Positions 20,524-32,100 of a DNA stretch of 49,061 nt are shown one piece after another (the first letter of the stretch is position 1; each line of letters starts with the position of its first letter). The position numbers were made by a program, and so were the translations under genes. Source of the DNA: Pelomyxa schiedti (lineage: Eukaryota > Evosea > Pelobiontida > Pelomyxidae); contig JAHLWZ010000914.1 of NCBI GenBank assembly GCA_020536535.1, positions 1 to 49,061 on the forward strand, written 5' to 3'. The notes beneath the pieces were generated by a model. It saw only the letters and a list, made by a program, of their open reading frames with translations, ran no database searches and was not told where the DNA came from.

Positions 20524-22047
20524 ATGACTCTGCTGGAACTACGAGACCGGCTCAGGGAGAGGAAACTGAAAGTGGGCGGGCTCAAGGCCGAGCTGGTCAC
20601 AAGGCTCCTCGAAAACGACGCGAGAAAGATTCTCGATGACGCCCCTTCGCCTTCGTCGGCTGATTCTGCGAAGGACACTCCAAGGTCCTGTACTGATTCA
20701 AGTGCTTCTTCGAACTGGTTGGTGCTCCCTTTTTCTTCCTAATACAAACTGTAATAGAGCTCATCATCACTAACAAAAAAAAAAACCCAATATAGTACCA
20801 GAACTAGCGCAAGTACGTGCACTACTAGTAGCAGTGGGAATGTTGGAACAAGTGATAATGAAGAAAGGGAGGGCAGCTCCAATGATGATCAGCCTGTTGC
20901 GCCAAGGTCCAAGAGGCCGAGAAACACCAAGGGCGGCCCAGTGGAAGCAAATACTGTCCTGGTAATAAAGAAATCTGCTGGCCCACCTGTGGTAGTAGCT
21001 ACTACCACTGCTGATAATGACTCTAGTGAAAAATCGGATGACTCAGAGCCAGAGGAGGGCGCCGAAGGGTGCAGTGGTACGCCTGCTGTTGCAACCAGTG
21101 CGGCCGCGTCACCTGTTTTCGGAAATAAGTTGAATTCGGTCCCAGCACTAGAAGTCAAGCTTGCTGGGACCGATTTCGACCATTTCCCGAAAAGCAGCAC
21201 ATGGCGTGATGTTCTTGACGGCTCCTTTAGGAAAGAATATTTTTATGAATTAATGAAGTTCGTTCAGAAGGAGAGACAGTCAAAAGTGGTACGAACTGCA
21301 CTAATTCTCTCAAGTTCTCATACTAACCACTGTCAGATATTTCCTCCAGCAAAGGATGTGTGGAATGCATTCGAATTTACTCCATTTGACCAAGTTAGAG
21401 TTGTAATTATTGGCCAGGATCCCTATATCAACGCCGGTAAAATGGTTTTTTTAGTTTCAGTAACCTAAGGATATTCAGGACAGGCCCATGGTCTTTGCTT
21501 CTCTGTCAAACGTGGGGTTGCTGTTCCGCCATCTCTGAAACGCATGTATGAAGAATTGAAACGGTCAATTCCTACGTTCCGCGCTCCAAATCACGGTTGC
21601 CTGGAATCCTGGGCCCGGCAAGGTAAAATTAACTTCCATCTCTGCAGAGCTGCTTTTGCTCACATTTCAATTAGGGGTATTCATGATTAATGCCACTTTG
21701 ACCGTGGAGAAAGGGCAAGCAAACTCACACAAGGACAGTGAGTGGAGCACATTTACTGATGAAGTTGTTCAAGTTCTCAATGAGAGAAAGAAAAATGTGG
21801 TAAGAATATCAGCCTCCGCACATTTCCGGAGTACTCACCAAAGTTATTCCAGATATATCTTCTCTGGGGAGCCTTTGCCAAGAAGAAAGGAGCCCGTATT
21901 AACAAACAGGCCAACCATATACTTGTGGCCAACCACCCTTCTCCACAGTGTGGAACCAAGTTCATGAACTGCAACCACTTTGTCAAAACCAATGAAATAC
22001 TGGAGTCCCTTGGCGAGAAACCCATTGATTGGCACCTCCCTCCATAA
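20524..22047 (+). CDS. UNG: Uracil-DNA glycosylase with an N-terminal SAP domain
   Basis: Start: the ATG at 20524 is the first after an in-frame stop at 20497. Residues 1-40 form a SAP motif ([20 protein letters not shown] then [12 protein letters not shown]), a helix-extended-helix DNA-binding module. A Ser/Thr-rich acidic linker with a basic patch (RSKRPRN, a possible nuclear signal) follows. The family 1 UDG domain begins at [18 protein letters not shown]. It has the water-activating motif GQDPYINAG joined by splicing to QAHGLCFSV, then [25 protein letters not shown], and the His loop NHPSPQ, ending [20 protein letters not shown]. The catalytic Asp and His and the Tyr that blocks thymine are present; the usual His after DPY is Ile. 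The enzyme removes uracil from DNA in base-excision repair. Introns are about 45-55 nt. Confidence 0.9.
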
Positions 22048-22180
22048 AACCAGAACATAACCCACAGTACCACTATCAATTGTATCCTGAAAACAAAAGA
22101 AAATTGTTGGATAGAATTTTCTTTTCCCTTCGTTTGGTTTTTCCGTCCCTCCCATAAGCGCCCCGGGCATTCTCGTTCTT

Positions 22181-22187
22181 TTTATAC
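22181..22187 (+). promoter_or_regulatory. TATA-like element upstream of U2 snRNA
   Basis: A TTTATAC element lies 25-31 nt before the first base of the U2 RNA, in otherwise G/C-rich sequence. The spacing is that of a TATA box. It is the only T/A run near the start; I cannot identify a proximal sequence element. Confidence 0.35.
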
Positions 22188-22211
22188 GACCGGGAGTCGG
22201 AGAAGGAATTC

Positions 22212-22405
22212 ATACCTTCTCGGCCTTTTGGCTAAGATCAAGTGTAGTATCTGTTCTTTTCAGCTTAATATCTGAAAGCTGCCCATTGGGTAGCATCGAT
22301 ATTAACTTATTTTTCGTGGGGTCGCTTGGGGGTGTCCTCTTGGTGGTGGGGCTTGCTCCGCCGCCAAGTTGGGTGCCCTCCTGATTGCCCAGGCACTGCA
22401 CTGCC
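22212..22405 (+). ncRNA. RNU2: U2 spliceosomal snRNA
   Basis: The 5' end ATACCTTCTCGGCCTTTTGG followed by CTAAGATCAAGTGTAGTATC is the nearly invariant start of U2. GTAGTA at 22244-22249 is the sequence that pairs with the intron branch point. The stem-loop II segment and an Sm-like U-rich site (around 22300-22315) follow. A strong 3' hairpin is formed by CTTGGTGGTGG and CCGCCGCCAAG (about 22338-22370), with a second short G/C stem up to about 22405. The 3' end is estimated from the length of other U2 RNAs. The RNA acts in the U2 snRNP, recognising branch points in the many introns of this genome. Confidence 0.95.
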
Positions 22406-22583
22406 GCCTCGTGTGGTCAGCCCCACTCCCATAATCAAAAAACCATACAGGACGGGAGGAATACAAACGCTTAAAAGCACCCAACACCCAGTTTTTTTAA
22501 ATTTTTAAATTTAAATTTTTGTGGCATTTCCACATAGGCACAACATTGATCTATTCTTTTTTGTAGTGGCACTCCAAATGTAA

Positions 22584-23186
22584 CTAGTGGTTGTTGTCCA
22601 AGTCAGTGAGGAAAGTGCTTGGGTCAGGGACATTGCCGGTCATCTGGGCACCACTAAAGTCCAACCCGGGGTGCTCCTCCTGGAACCTCTCCAGCAGGAT
22701 CCTCTTCCTGGCCTCCTCCTGCTCCACCGGGTTGAGCTGCCCGTGCCTCACAAACACGCTGGGCCACACCTCGTTCTTCCGCTGCTTCGTCAGTGTGATG
22801 TGCACCACGCCGTCCTCCCAGGTCCAGAAGCTGTCACTCTTCTTGATTGGCGCGTGCAGCTTCTCGTCGTTGAGCAGCGGTGGCGCCGTCTTGAGCCCAA
22901 GCCGGACCTTGTCGACGTCGATGGTGCACGCGATGTCGCGGGCCTTTACTCCTGGGGGCGGAGTGGTGTATATGTTTACCTGTGCTGTTGTGTCAAATGA
23001 ATGCCGAGAGAGAGACTAACAGAACAACAACAACATCGACGACGACACCACGCACCAATAACAGAAATTAAAAAAAAAAAGGCAAATCACACGCACTTCG
23101 TCAGTGGACTGGTCCCACTCATATATGGTCCTGCCCTCATACACAAATGCCTTGCGGTCGTGCTTGAACGCCTCCATCGCAGCCAT
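22584..23186 (-). CDS. NUDCD2: NUDCD2-like CS-domain cochaperone
   Basis: Two exons are joined over an intron at about 22980-23100. The ATG at 23186 is the first after an in-frame stop. The order is: MAAMEAFKHDRKAF, then TIYEWDQSTDEVNIYTTPPP (start of the CS fold), GVKARDIACTIDVDKVRLGL, SDSFWTWEDGVVHITLTK, and a C-terminal helix with LLERFQEEHPGLDFSGAQM. That last block, with ERFQxExPGxDFSGA, is the NUDCD2 signature. The family comprises small HSP90-associated cochaperones linked to dynein regulation in the cytosol. The length (about 160 residues) fits. It is divergently paired with the F-box/kelch gene across 92 nt. Confidence 0.85.
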
Positions 23187-23278
23187 GTTCTCCTCCTCGT
23201 TGTTGCTCAGCGAATAGTTATTAATTAATCAGTCGATTTCATTTTCTCTGAAAAAACCCTGATTCCAACCGTTTCGAA
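23187..23278. promoter_or_regulatory. Short bidirectional promoter region
   Basis: Only 92 nt separate the start codons of the divergent NUDCD2-like and F-box/kelch genes, so both promoters and leaders must lie here or overlap coding sequence. The central part is A/T-rich (TTATTAATTAATCA near 23217-23230). No defined element can be named. Confidence 0.4.
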
Positions 23279-24717
23279 ATGGACACGTGCACGTCAATGG
23301 GTAGTACCAATAGACTGAGGGACGTGCTTGTGACGGTTGTGTGGGGCGCGTCGCTGTCCCTGGGGAGTACGCGCAGCGCCCGCGCTGGCTGTCGCTCTGT
23401 TCGTGCTCCTGATGACGGAGAGGAGCAGGCGGGTGATGTGGATTATGGGTGCGACGTCAGCGGCGGCTATTATTGCCGGCTGTCGATGGTTCCACGTGAC
23501 GTTTTGATGCACATATTGTCGTATCTACGCCCAAGTGTGTTTGCGTGTATGTTACTACTTTTGATTCATGAGTTGGCCATGATGATGTGATGATGTGCGC
23601 TGATGTCGTTGTGGTTCTCAACTTTGATTTGTGGTTTTGACGTGGCTGGGTTCCAGGGGAGATTTTCTTGTTCAGCACTTATGAGTCTATCCCGTATCTC
23701 CAATCTTTTGATGTGGATACTATGCGGTGGGTGGTACCTCCTCCAGCTTCTCCATTAAGTCTGGGCTCTGCTTCATTCCATAATTTTGCTTCCACCCATT
23801 CCAAAAACTGCTTATTTGTTCTACATGTTATACCTGAGGGAAGTACTCAGTATGCTATGTTCTACAATATCATGGATAACACGTGGAATCGCACAGAACC
23901 AATGATGGGTGAGCGTTTTACCCCAAACGCTGCCATGGTTTTCAATCAGTATGCACAACAGACAGCGATGATTGTCACAGGCGGGGTTCTTTGGAAATCC
24001 GTGCAACTTTGCACAGTCCTCTCCACAGCTGAAATGTTGATCTTACCCTCGCATAATTCCGCAGACTTGCTCAAGTGGACCTACATACCTGACATGCACT
24101 TCCCGCGGCTGAACCACGCCTCTGCAGTGATCGACGGGAACCTGTTCGTGTCTGGTGGAGTTCAGTCCACAAAAATCTGGTCACCAGGAGAAGTTCAACA
24201 ACTTGCAGAGTGCGAAATACTCAAGTGGACCCCAAACAACCCAATGGAATGGATCAAAGCCAAACCAATGCACTGCCACCGGGTTGCTCACTCACTCGCC
24301 AGGAACAACCAGACCCGGCAAATATATGCCATCGCCGGATCCACCACACCCCAATCTGCCGAGGTTTACGATGAGAACTCTGACTGTTGGCTTGAATTAC
24401 CACAGCTTCCACATTCTTATCCCTGGCCCGCATGTGCGTGGATTCAGGGAAGGCTGTTCGTATCCGGCAACCAGGGGGCATCATGCTACGATCCCAGAGC
24501 CGGCACTTGGCACTCACTGCCACCAACCAACGCCCACAAGTCCAAGGTTTCACACCGGCAGTCCGTCGTTGCAGTGGATGACAAGCTGCTATTTGTGGTC
24601 AGCAGAACAGAGGCATCAGTGTTCAACACAGTGACCAACACGTGGACCGAAATGCCTCCCCCAGACACATCATCACCTGGGGTGTATGACACATCAGCAT
24701 TGTTCTTCCTTCCCTGA
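23279..24717 (+). CDS. F-box and kelch-repeat protein
   Basis: Exon 1 (23279 to about 23546) encodes a variable N-terminus and then LSMVPRDVLMHILSYLRP, an F-box helix that would bind SKP1. After a short intron (about 23547-23655) the second exon encodes about 350 residues with kelch-type blades, for example FYNIMDNTWNRTEPM, FPRLNHASAVIDGNLFVSGG, QIYAIAGSTTPQSAEVYDEN and CYDPRAGTWHSLPP. The repeated G-G, Y/F and W spacing gives five or six blades. By family it is a substrate-recognition subunit of an SCF ubiquitin ligase; the substrate is unknown. The ATG at 23279 is the first available after the divergent promoter. Confidence 0.8.
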
Positions 24718-24925
24718 GATGATTTAACACTAGGTGGATTCATAGGAGCAGGTTCATACTCACTGCACTGACCCCAACACAAGTAACATGGCAACAACAA
24801 AGGAAAGAAAATGAAATAATTGATGATCACACCCCAAAACAACTCTACGGTCAATCCCAAGAGATAAAAAAAAAAACCGAAAAGTGAAACGAAAAGTTTC
24901 TTTTAAAAAGAAAAAAATCGTACCG

Positions 24926-26137
24926 ATGGTGATGCGCCTTGTTGCTGTTGTTTGTGCGCTTGTTGCTATTGTTGCCGCTCAGGACTACGTGAGTTTCCAC
25001 AATCTTTTCTTTTAGTTTCGTTGGGGATACTGACTCGGTCACTTTTTTTCCCCTTTTTTTTTTGTTTTTTTTTTGTTTTTTTTTATATTTTGTAGCCATG
25101 CACGTATACATCGTCTACTGGGATGTATTATGACCTGTCACCATTGTACCGCACCGCATCGTACGTAATTTCTTTTTTTCCGAAATGTAGAAATTATGAG
25201 GGCCTTATTTTCTTATTAGACAATCCGACTGGTATATCAAGGACTCAAAGAATAACGAGTACGCGAGTGATACCAATTTTTTACAGAAAACCAAAGAGAG
25301 CACTGACTTGTACTTTTTTTTTTTACCTTAGGTTCTTTGTCAACTTCTGTGGTCTTACACATACCACAGTATGTACCCCTGCTCAAGCTGTGTGCCAGAG
25401 GGCCAGCAACAGCAAGTTGTATGGTTGTGGAGAGGGCAAGAATCAAGCCTTCACTGACAGAAGTATCAATTTCTCCTCCCTGATTGTGCGGCTAATGAGA
25501 CAACACTAGCCACCGATCCAAGCAATGGTCTTACAGTGACTTACAGCAACGGTACTATGTGCTCCGCTGCTGGACGCAAAACAGTTATCGAGTTGCAATG
25601 CAATCAATCTATTGCCGGAACCTTCACATACGCCGCTGAGACCGCTTCTTGTGTTTATGGACTGTATGTATCTAAACAGTACCCGAGTTTCCCGCAAAGC
25701 TCATTCCCTGTACCCAAGAACATTTGTATCCAAATATGCTTGCCCAACCACACCCGGCAGCTCTGGTGGCATTGATATCGGCTGGATTTTCATCATCATG
25801 TGTGCCTTTAGTTCTTTTTTGGTTTTTACTTACACAATATAATATATAATACTAGTGCCATTTGCTGTGTTGGAATTTACCTTGGTGCTGGTGCTGTCTA
25901 CAACTGGAAATTCCAGAACAAGACCGGCATTGAACTTATTCCCAACCTTTCATTCTGGAAGAGCTTCCCATACCTCCTCAAGGTAAATTCCCATTTCGTA
26001 ATAATTAAACCAAATCAAACCCAAACCATACGTTTATTTTGATTATTACTCACAAAAACCTATAGGATGGAGTCATGTGGTCGATCAAGCTTTTCCCCAA
26101 AGAGGGATATTGCTCTGATGGTTACACTGCAATTTAA
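24926..26137 (+). CDS. MRH-domain sorting receptor (M6P receptor/Atg27-like), type I membrane protein
   Basis: Exon 1 is a signal peptide (MVMRLVAVVCALVAIVAAQD). After short introns near 24988, 25155, 25255 and others, the ectodomain has the MRH pattern: CTYTSSTGMYYDLSPLYR, DWYIKDSKNN, FFVNFCG, VCTPAQAVCQRASNSKLYGC, TYSNGTMCSAAGRKTVIEL and ETASCVYGL. That is the Cys pairing and YDLSPL/NFCG signature of mannose-6-phosphate receptor homology domains. A Gly-rich linker and a membrane segment (IDIGWIFIIM continuing through CCVGIYLGAGAVYNW) follow. The cytosolic tail ends GYTAI, a terminal YxxPhi-type sorting motif as in Atg27/receptor tails. It probably traffics between Golgi and endosomes. The stop codon (26135-26137) overlaps the 3' end of the convergent ABCA gene. 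Confidence 0.8.
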
Positions 26138-29100
26138 TACAATGGTATACAATTTAGCAGTAGAGAATTTGATTTTTTTTCCATAGTTCCGATTTCCTGG
26201 GTACTGTGGGTAAACTCTAAAGAAATTGGGTGCATACAAGTGCAGTGCCCTGAAACTTGGTCTTGTTCTTGTTTAGATGCTAGTTGCAGGAAGACTTCCC
26301 CAAGTGACGTTTGGTAGAGTGCGTAATCAACAAGCACTTGGTGATGAAAGTATTAGTTGACTGGTAATAGCAGTAACGAACCCACCTCCTCTTTCCTTGG
26401 CCCCTTCCAACTCTTGGAAAGCTATTGCGAGAGTGAAGGTCGGTCCTCCAATGGAATAGACCCGGCGGTCCAGGAACTGGCTAACAACTTGTGCTCCAGG
26501 GAAAAGGTGTTCCATAGTTCTGCATTGTGTTAGGATGTTATCTGGTTTTTTTTGTTCAAACCCAGTGAAGGTCTCTACAGAGGTATCTGGAGCAAGCTGA
26601 ACAGAAAGCCGGTAACCGCCATTGAACTTTTCTTTGAGATGTTGCACAGATCCAAAGCATTGCAGCTCACCTGGATTATGTGAGATTTTATGTTACCAAG
26701 GCTTTGGTTCCGTTTTGGGCACCTTTGACTATTATAGCCAATTTCGTGCACAAGTTTTCCGCCTCCTATTCCCAATGAGATAGTGAAGTGAATGCAAGTT
26801 GACAGATACCTCCATGGAGTGAGTTGTTAGAACTACTGCTCGTTCGTGTTGTTCTCTTTCCTGTGAACAGTAACTATTGAAGGGCATTCAACCAAAAATT
26901 ACTCGCTGTATGACGTGCCATAATGCCCTGCGAGTTATAGGATCCATTCCAGTACTTGGTTCATCCAGGAAGAGAATTCTTTTTGAGGCGTCAACAAAAG
27001 TGTCTCAGAAAGGGGAAAATACTTATTTCCCGGAAGGGTAGCAATGGCAACACACAACTATTTTAAAAAATACATGTTACAGGTAAAGATGGGAATACAA
27101 AATACCTTTCGCCAATTTCCACCACTGTATACTTTGGCAATCCTATCAGCAACTTCAACCAAATCTACCAAGGACGTTATTAGAATAAGGGAAGCGAGGG
27201 TCAGAACCTAGATCTTTAATGACTCGGTTGACTACCATTTCTCTGATGTACTTTGGGGAGTGATGCCTAATTCTATAAAATAATTCAAGATGCTCACGGC
27301 TGCGAGTGTTAAGAAAAACGGTCAAAAGAATGCGACCAACCCTGTGAGGTAGTCAATTATGGAGTTCGCCTGCAAGCATCTTCCCAAAGGTTGGTGGGAA
27401 TAAATTGATTCCTTCAATCCTCTGACAAGTTGATTCTGTATTTGTATTCTTCCAGAAGAAACAGGTTGATCACCAGTGATCATACTAATCAGCGTCGTTT
27501 TACCGGCACCATTTGGGCTGTAATGTAAAGTCAGAAGAGAAGGAGAGATAGAAAAAGGAAACCCTAGTAGTCCAAAGCACTCTTCGGCAGCAATGCCAAA
27601 CGAAGTGTTCTTCACAACAGCATTTGTACCATACACTTTAGACACCTTATTAACCACAAGGATGTCATTTTCAGCTGTTCAACTATTAGATAATGCGAAA
27701 AAGATATTCATTTGTCAACTTTGTATCGATTCAACTCTCAGTCGTTCTTGGTGTACATCAGAATCTTCATGTGAGTCGTCACTCATAAGATCGCTGAACA
27801 AAGCATGAACGACACATTGATCCTGTGAGGAAGCTTACGTGGAGGACTTCTTTGATGTATTTATTCTTTGTGACAAATATTCATAAATGACCACGGCACT
27901 CCCAATTAGAAAAGTTTCCAGTGATATCGCCAACAAACTTAATGGAAAATGGCTGTCCCATGTAAATGCATCAGAAATTGAGGGTTCCTTCAGGGAATTC
28001 GCCAAGGAAGCAAGGTAGCTAATGTAGGAGTGAGACAGCCTTATCGCCACCTTATGGGGTGGCTGTGGGCACTGGAGAGGTACCTCATTCCAGCAATAAA
28101 CGCGGAAGAAGGGAGGCAATTGGCAATATATGGAGAGATTTCAAAGATCACCCTTCCTACTTGTCCAAATTCTTGTAATAGCAGAAGCAAAGAGCTTTTG
28201 GAAAGGTTGAGCTCTGCACAAAGGGAAAATAGGCTTACAGGATAAGAATTGGAATAAGAGTAACCCCGTAGTTGATTAGAACAATCCACTCTACTTTATG
28301 TCAATCTCAAGAAAAGAACTCAGTCCTACTTATGCAAAACTCGGACTTCGAGAAGAAATTCGAGACAGCGTGGTTCATAATAACCAAAGAAATTACGAAT
28401 AAGAGGCAGAGTAACATGAAGGGGATGAACAAAACGCCGGTCAAACCAGGAACCTAATTAAACTCACCATGGAAGGGTGAAAAAGTAGGAAACCTGAAAG
28501 GCCCAAAAAATGCACCAAACAATGGAGAGCCCAGGGAGCAGAATAATGATGTCAGCAGCCCAGTTAGTAATAATATATACTGAAATCCTTCATAGAGATT
28601 ACAAACTCATTCCCTCAGAAAAGGGTCAACCTGAGTCCTGATAAATACAGCTGCGACCGTATCATGGTTTCACGCTGAAAAACAAGGTGTTTAGCACCCA
28701 GGGCACTCACAACCATCAATCCTAGTAAAAACATGAAGTAGACATAAGTTGAGATTGATGCTGTAAAGTCTGACAAAAAATAGTTAGTTAAAATGTAGGA
28801 ATATCAATAAATACCCAATGTCGCACTAGGCAGAGGGTAACTACTACTCGTCAGGTAGTAATCTAAATTAAGAGCTGAAGCCAAAGAATTTGAGAAGAAA
28901 TTGAGTGATGCAACAGGTGAGCTTGGTTCGCTTTGATTGTATATCAACTAAAGGGTGTTAAGATATTGTGTACTTTGTTTTGCAGGAAAAATTACTGTGA
29001 CATTGAAAGATAAATCCTGGATGCTAAAACTATTAAAAACCAAGGCAAGAATGAAGCCTTGTTTTTCCATCGTATAGTTTTCCAGCAAGTACAGATCGGG

Positions 29101-32100
29101 CATGAGTGTGAAGTTGGCATCGATGCCGGCCGAATGAGAAGCATTGAAGAAATGGGCCACATCCTCCAGGTTGCATCCTATTTTAACAACTTAACCAAAA
29201 CAATGAAAAAGGGGGAGAAACCTGGAGACACCAGATAGGGAATTTCCAATGGAGTAAACTCAGAAATGGAAATTTTATGGTCTTCCGCATTGGCTTGAGG
29301 CATGGCATATACTGTGAACTGGATGGTACATGAGTATTTCTATTAATTAGAAACACGATACCTCCAGTGGAATTAAAACTATTAACACGAAGAACGCTGG
29401 TGAAAGAATAGAGAATAGGAGTTGTTTCCAATTGCGCTGTGATAAATGGTTTGTAAGTTTGTAAGTTTGTCAGTCTTTTGGATAGACTTACCCGATTGAG
29501 AAGAAACCTTTGTTTAGAAATAGCGCAAAATTGGTCAAAGAAATTTGCAGGCTTCTCCGTCATCTGAAATTCGAACTAAGAGCATGGAAGGTTATAAATA
29601 GGGGAGTCAACTTCCTCTTCCATCAACGGAATTTCTTCCTCAGGACCGTCTAGTATTTGAACTCCCATTTTGGCCGGAATAGCATCTTCTTCTCTGAGTT
29701 CAACTGCGTCTGTGGACTTATTGGCAATCCGGAGGAAGACATCTTCCAGTGAAGTGTTGGAAAGGCCATAGTTTTCTATATGTAACTCTTGTTTTAATGC
29801 ATCTAATTGCTGGATCAAGTAAGTAAAATGGAGAAGAGAAAGAAGCCACCTTGAAAAGAGGTCCAAAGTGATGGGTTTCTGCCTGAGGAAGTAGTACATC
29901 AAAGTTGTTGTGAGTATCATTGCAAAGTCTTGGCTCGGATATAAATTTGGAAATGACATTCAATACATCAGATGTCACACATGAATTCGCTTTGCTGACA
30001 TGAAGATAATAACCAGTGCCATATCTTTTGTCTTATAAGTGAATAATATCATAATTTTGGGAAGTGCCTTTGCTTCAAGAACTGCGGAGTCCCTCCACAC
30101 TGGAACTGTAATCTGATAAGAAAAAGTATACAAATTTCCGTAAAACCTTCCCATTAACCATAATGTAGATTCTGTCACTCAGAAAATCAGCTTCTGATGT
30201 TCTCTTAAGAGTTGGAAGGGAGAAGGAAAAGTGGAACCTTCCATGCTATGCGTGGTCAGAATAATAGTCTTATTTTCTTTAGTAGTCTTCAGTAGGTTCC
30301 ATATTTTACTCCGGGAAAGTGTGTCCACACCACTAGTCGGGGTAAACAGCGTAAACAAATGTGAGTGCATACCTGCTTGGCTCATCGAGAAATACAACTG
30401 TTGGCGTTAGTCTAAGTTACGCGGGAAAAAAACTGCACCTTTTGGGTCTCCAATGAGTGCAATAGCCAGTGATAACTTGCGTTTCATTCCCCCACTGAAG
30501 GTTTTTACAGCCTGCTTTGGGGGAGTCTGCAAGTCAACTGCTTCCAACATTTCAGATACCTGTGGACTTTAAGTGGCAGGAAGTATTCGGGGAACTACTG
30601 CAATGTCCATATGTGATGTTGGGATGCCTTTCAGTGTCCCAAATAGAGTCAAATGTTCTCGTGCAGTGAGATTTTCATAAAGTAAGTCGTGCTTGAGGCA
30701 GTTGTTGGTATTTTATGTTTTTCCCCTTAGAATTAACCTGTGGGCATACTCCAATTATCTCACGAATCTTATCAATTGCAGATGTTATATGGAAACCTTG
30801 AATGATGGCATCCTATGTTGTTGTAAACAATTCATAAGAGTTAAAAGAAAGGCCCACCCCAGATGTCGGTGGAAGTAAGCCTGTGAGCATTGACAGTGCC
30901 GTTGTTTTTCCAGCTCCATTATGTCCCAATAAACAGAAAATTTGACCTGTGCAGTTTCAGTATCCTCTTTAAAGAAAAATCCCAAACCTGGGAACAAAGA
31001 AGCTGTAATACCCTTCACAGCACGTACAGGTTCTGTAGAGCTTGTAGAAGGGAATGTTTTGCTCAAGAATTGCAGATGAACCCCCTTACACATACTTCAG
31101 ACTCCTACTCAATGTTTTTACACTACCTGACAGGTATCCACAAGTGTTGAGCAAGGTTCAAAGGCAGATGCAGATTCGTCATTAGGCTCTTGTGCCATCT
31201 CCGCTCCAGAATCTTCACTAAGTATAAGATGGAAGTACAAGCAATTAATCTTACCAAAAAGAGTAGGCATTGCGTTTTGCTTTTTGGGCAACCAATATGA
31301 CTTCATGAATGGAAAGTAGTAGGGTTTTGGTATGCCGTATTCTCCAGGATTCACTTCGTTAAGGTACCAAGCAAGAACCTTTTTTTTTTAAGGATAAATA
31401 TTCATAAAGAGTGATAATAACCATGTAAAGAAGAGTATCAATGAAAGTCATGGCCAAAAGAACGGAAAAAGATAAACGATCAGGTGGGGCAGTCTGGGCA
31501 ACTGAAAAAGTCATACTGAAAGGAGGTGAAATTGCAATGAAGGAGAAAGAACGAGTACCCAGTTTTTTCTATTTCACACTTGGAGATACAGGTCAGACGA
31601 ACAAAATAACAAAACCAGGGAGGAATACCAAAAGTATTTGATAGAGACCTGCACTGTTTGTTAACAGAAAAAAATGAAAGGACCTACCAAGGTAAAAATC
31701 AACAGGAGCTATCAAACTGAGGAGAATGTATAACCCCCGGTTAACTGGAATATAGGCCATCAGGCCGCCTATCAGATAAATCCACACAATACCAACAGCT
31801 ATTGCAACACTAAGAAAGGTGGGAAGGAATTCACTTTCAAAATCAGGTACGATTTGTTGTTCAAAAAAGCCTGTGCCATGAAGCAAAATGTAAGGATGCT
31901 ACAAGCGAATTCTAGGAAGAGCAGTAAGACAAGGATCCAAGAACTGCAGGGTGCTTAGGAATTCCTTTATTGTTTTTGTACCGGGTACCCATACCTGTAT
32001 TTGAACATTCCAGAAGCAATTCCAACAACAGCCATGATAAACGCAGAGAGTAACAGAAGGGTGCCAAGAGAGATGCTCCAGCTCAGCCAGTACACCTACT

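Noticed and set aside
30693-31150. Plus-strand ORFs within the ABCA NBD1 region
   Set aside because: They are antisense shadows; the minus strand carries Walker A, signature and Walker B motifs in order.
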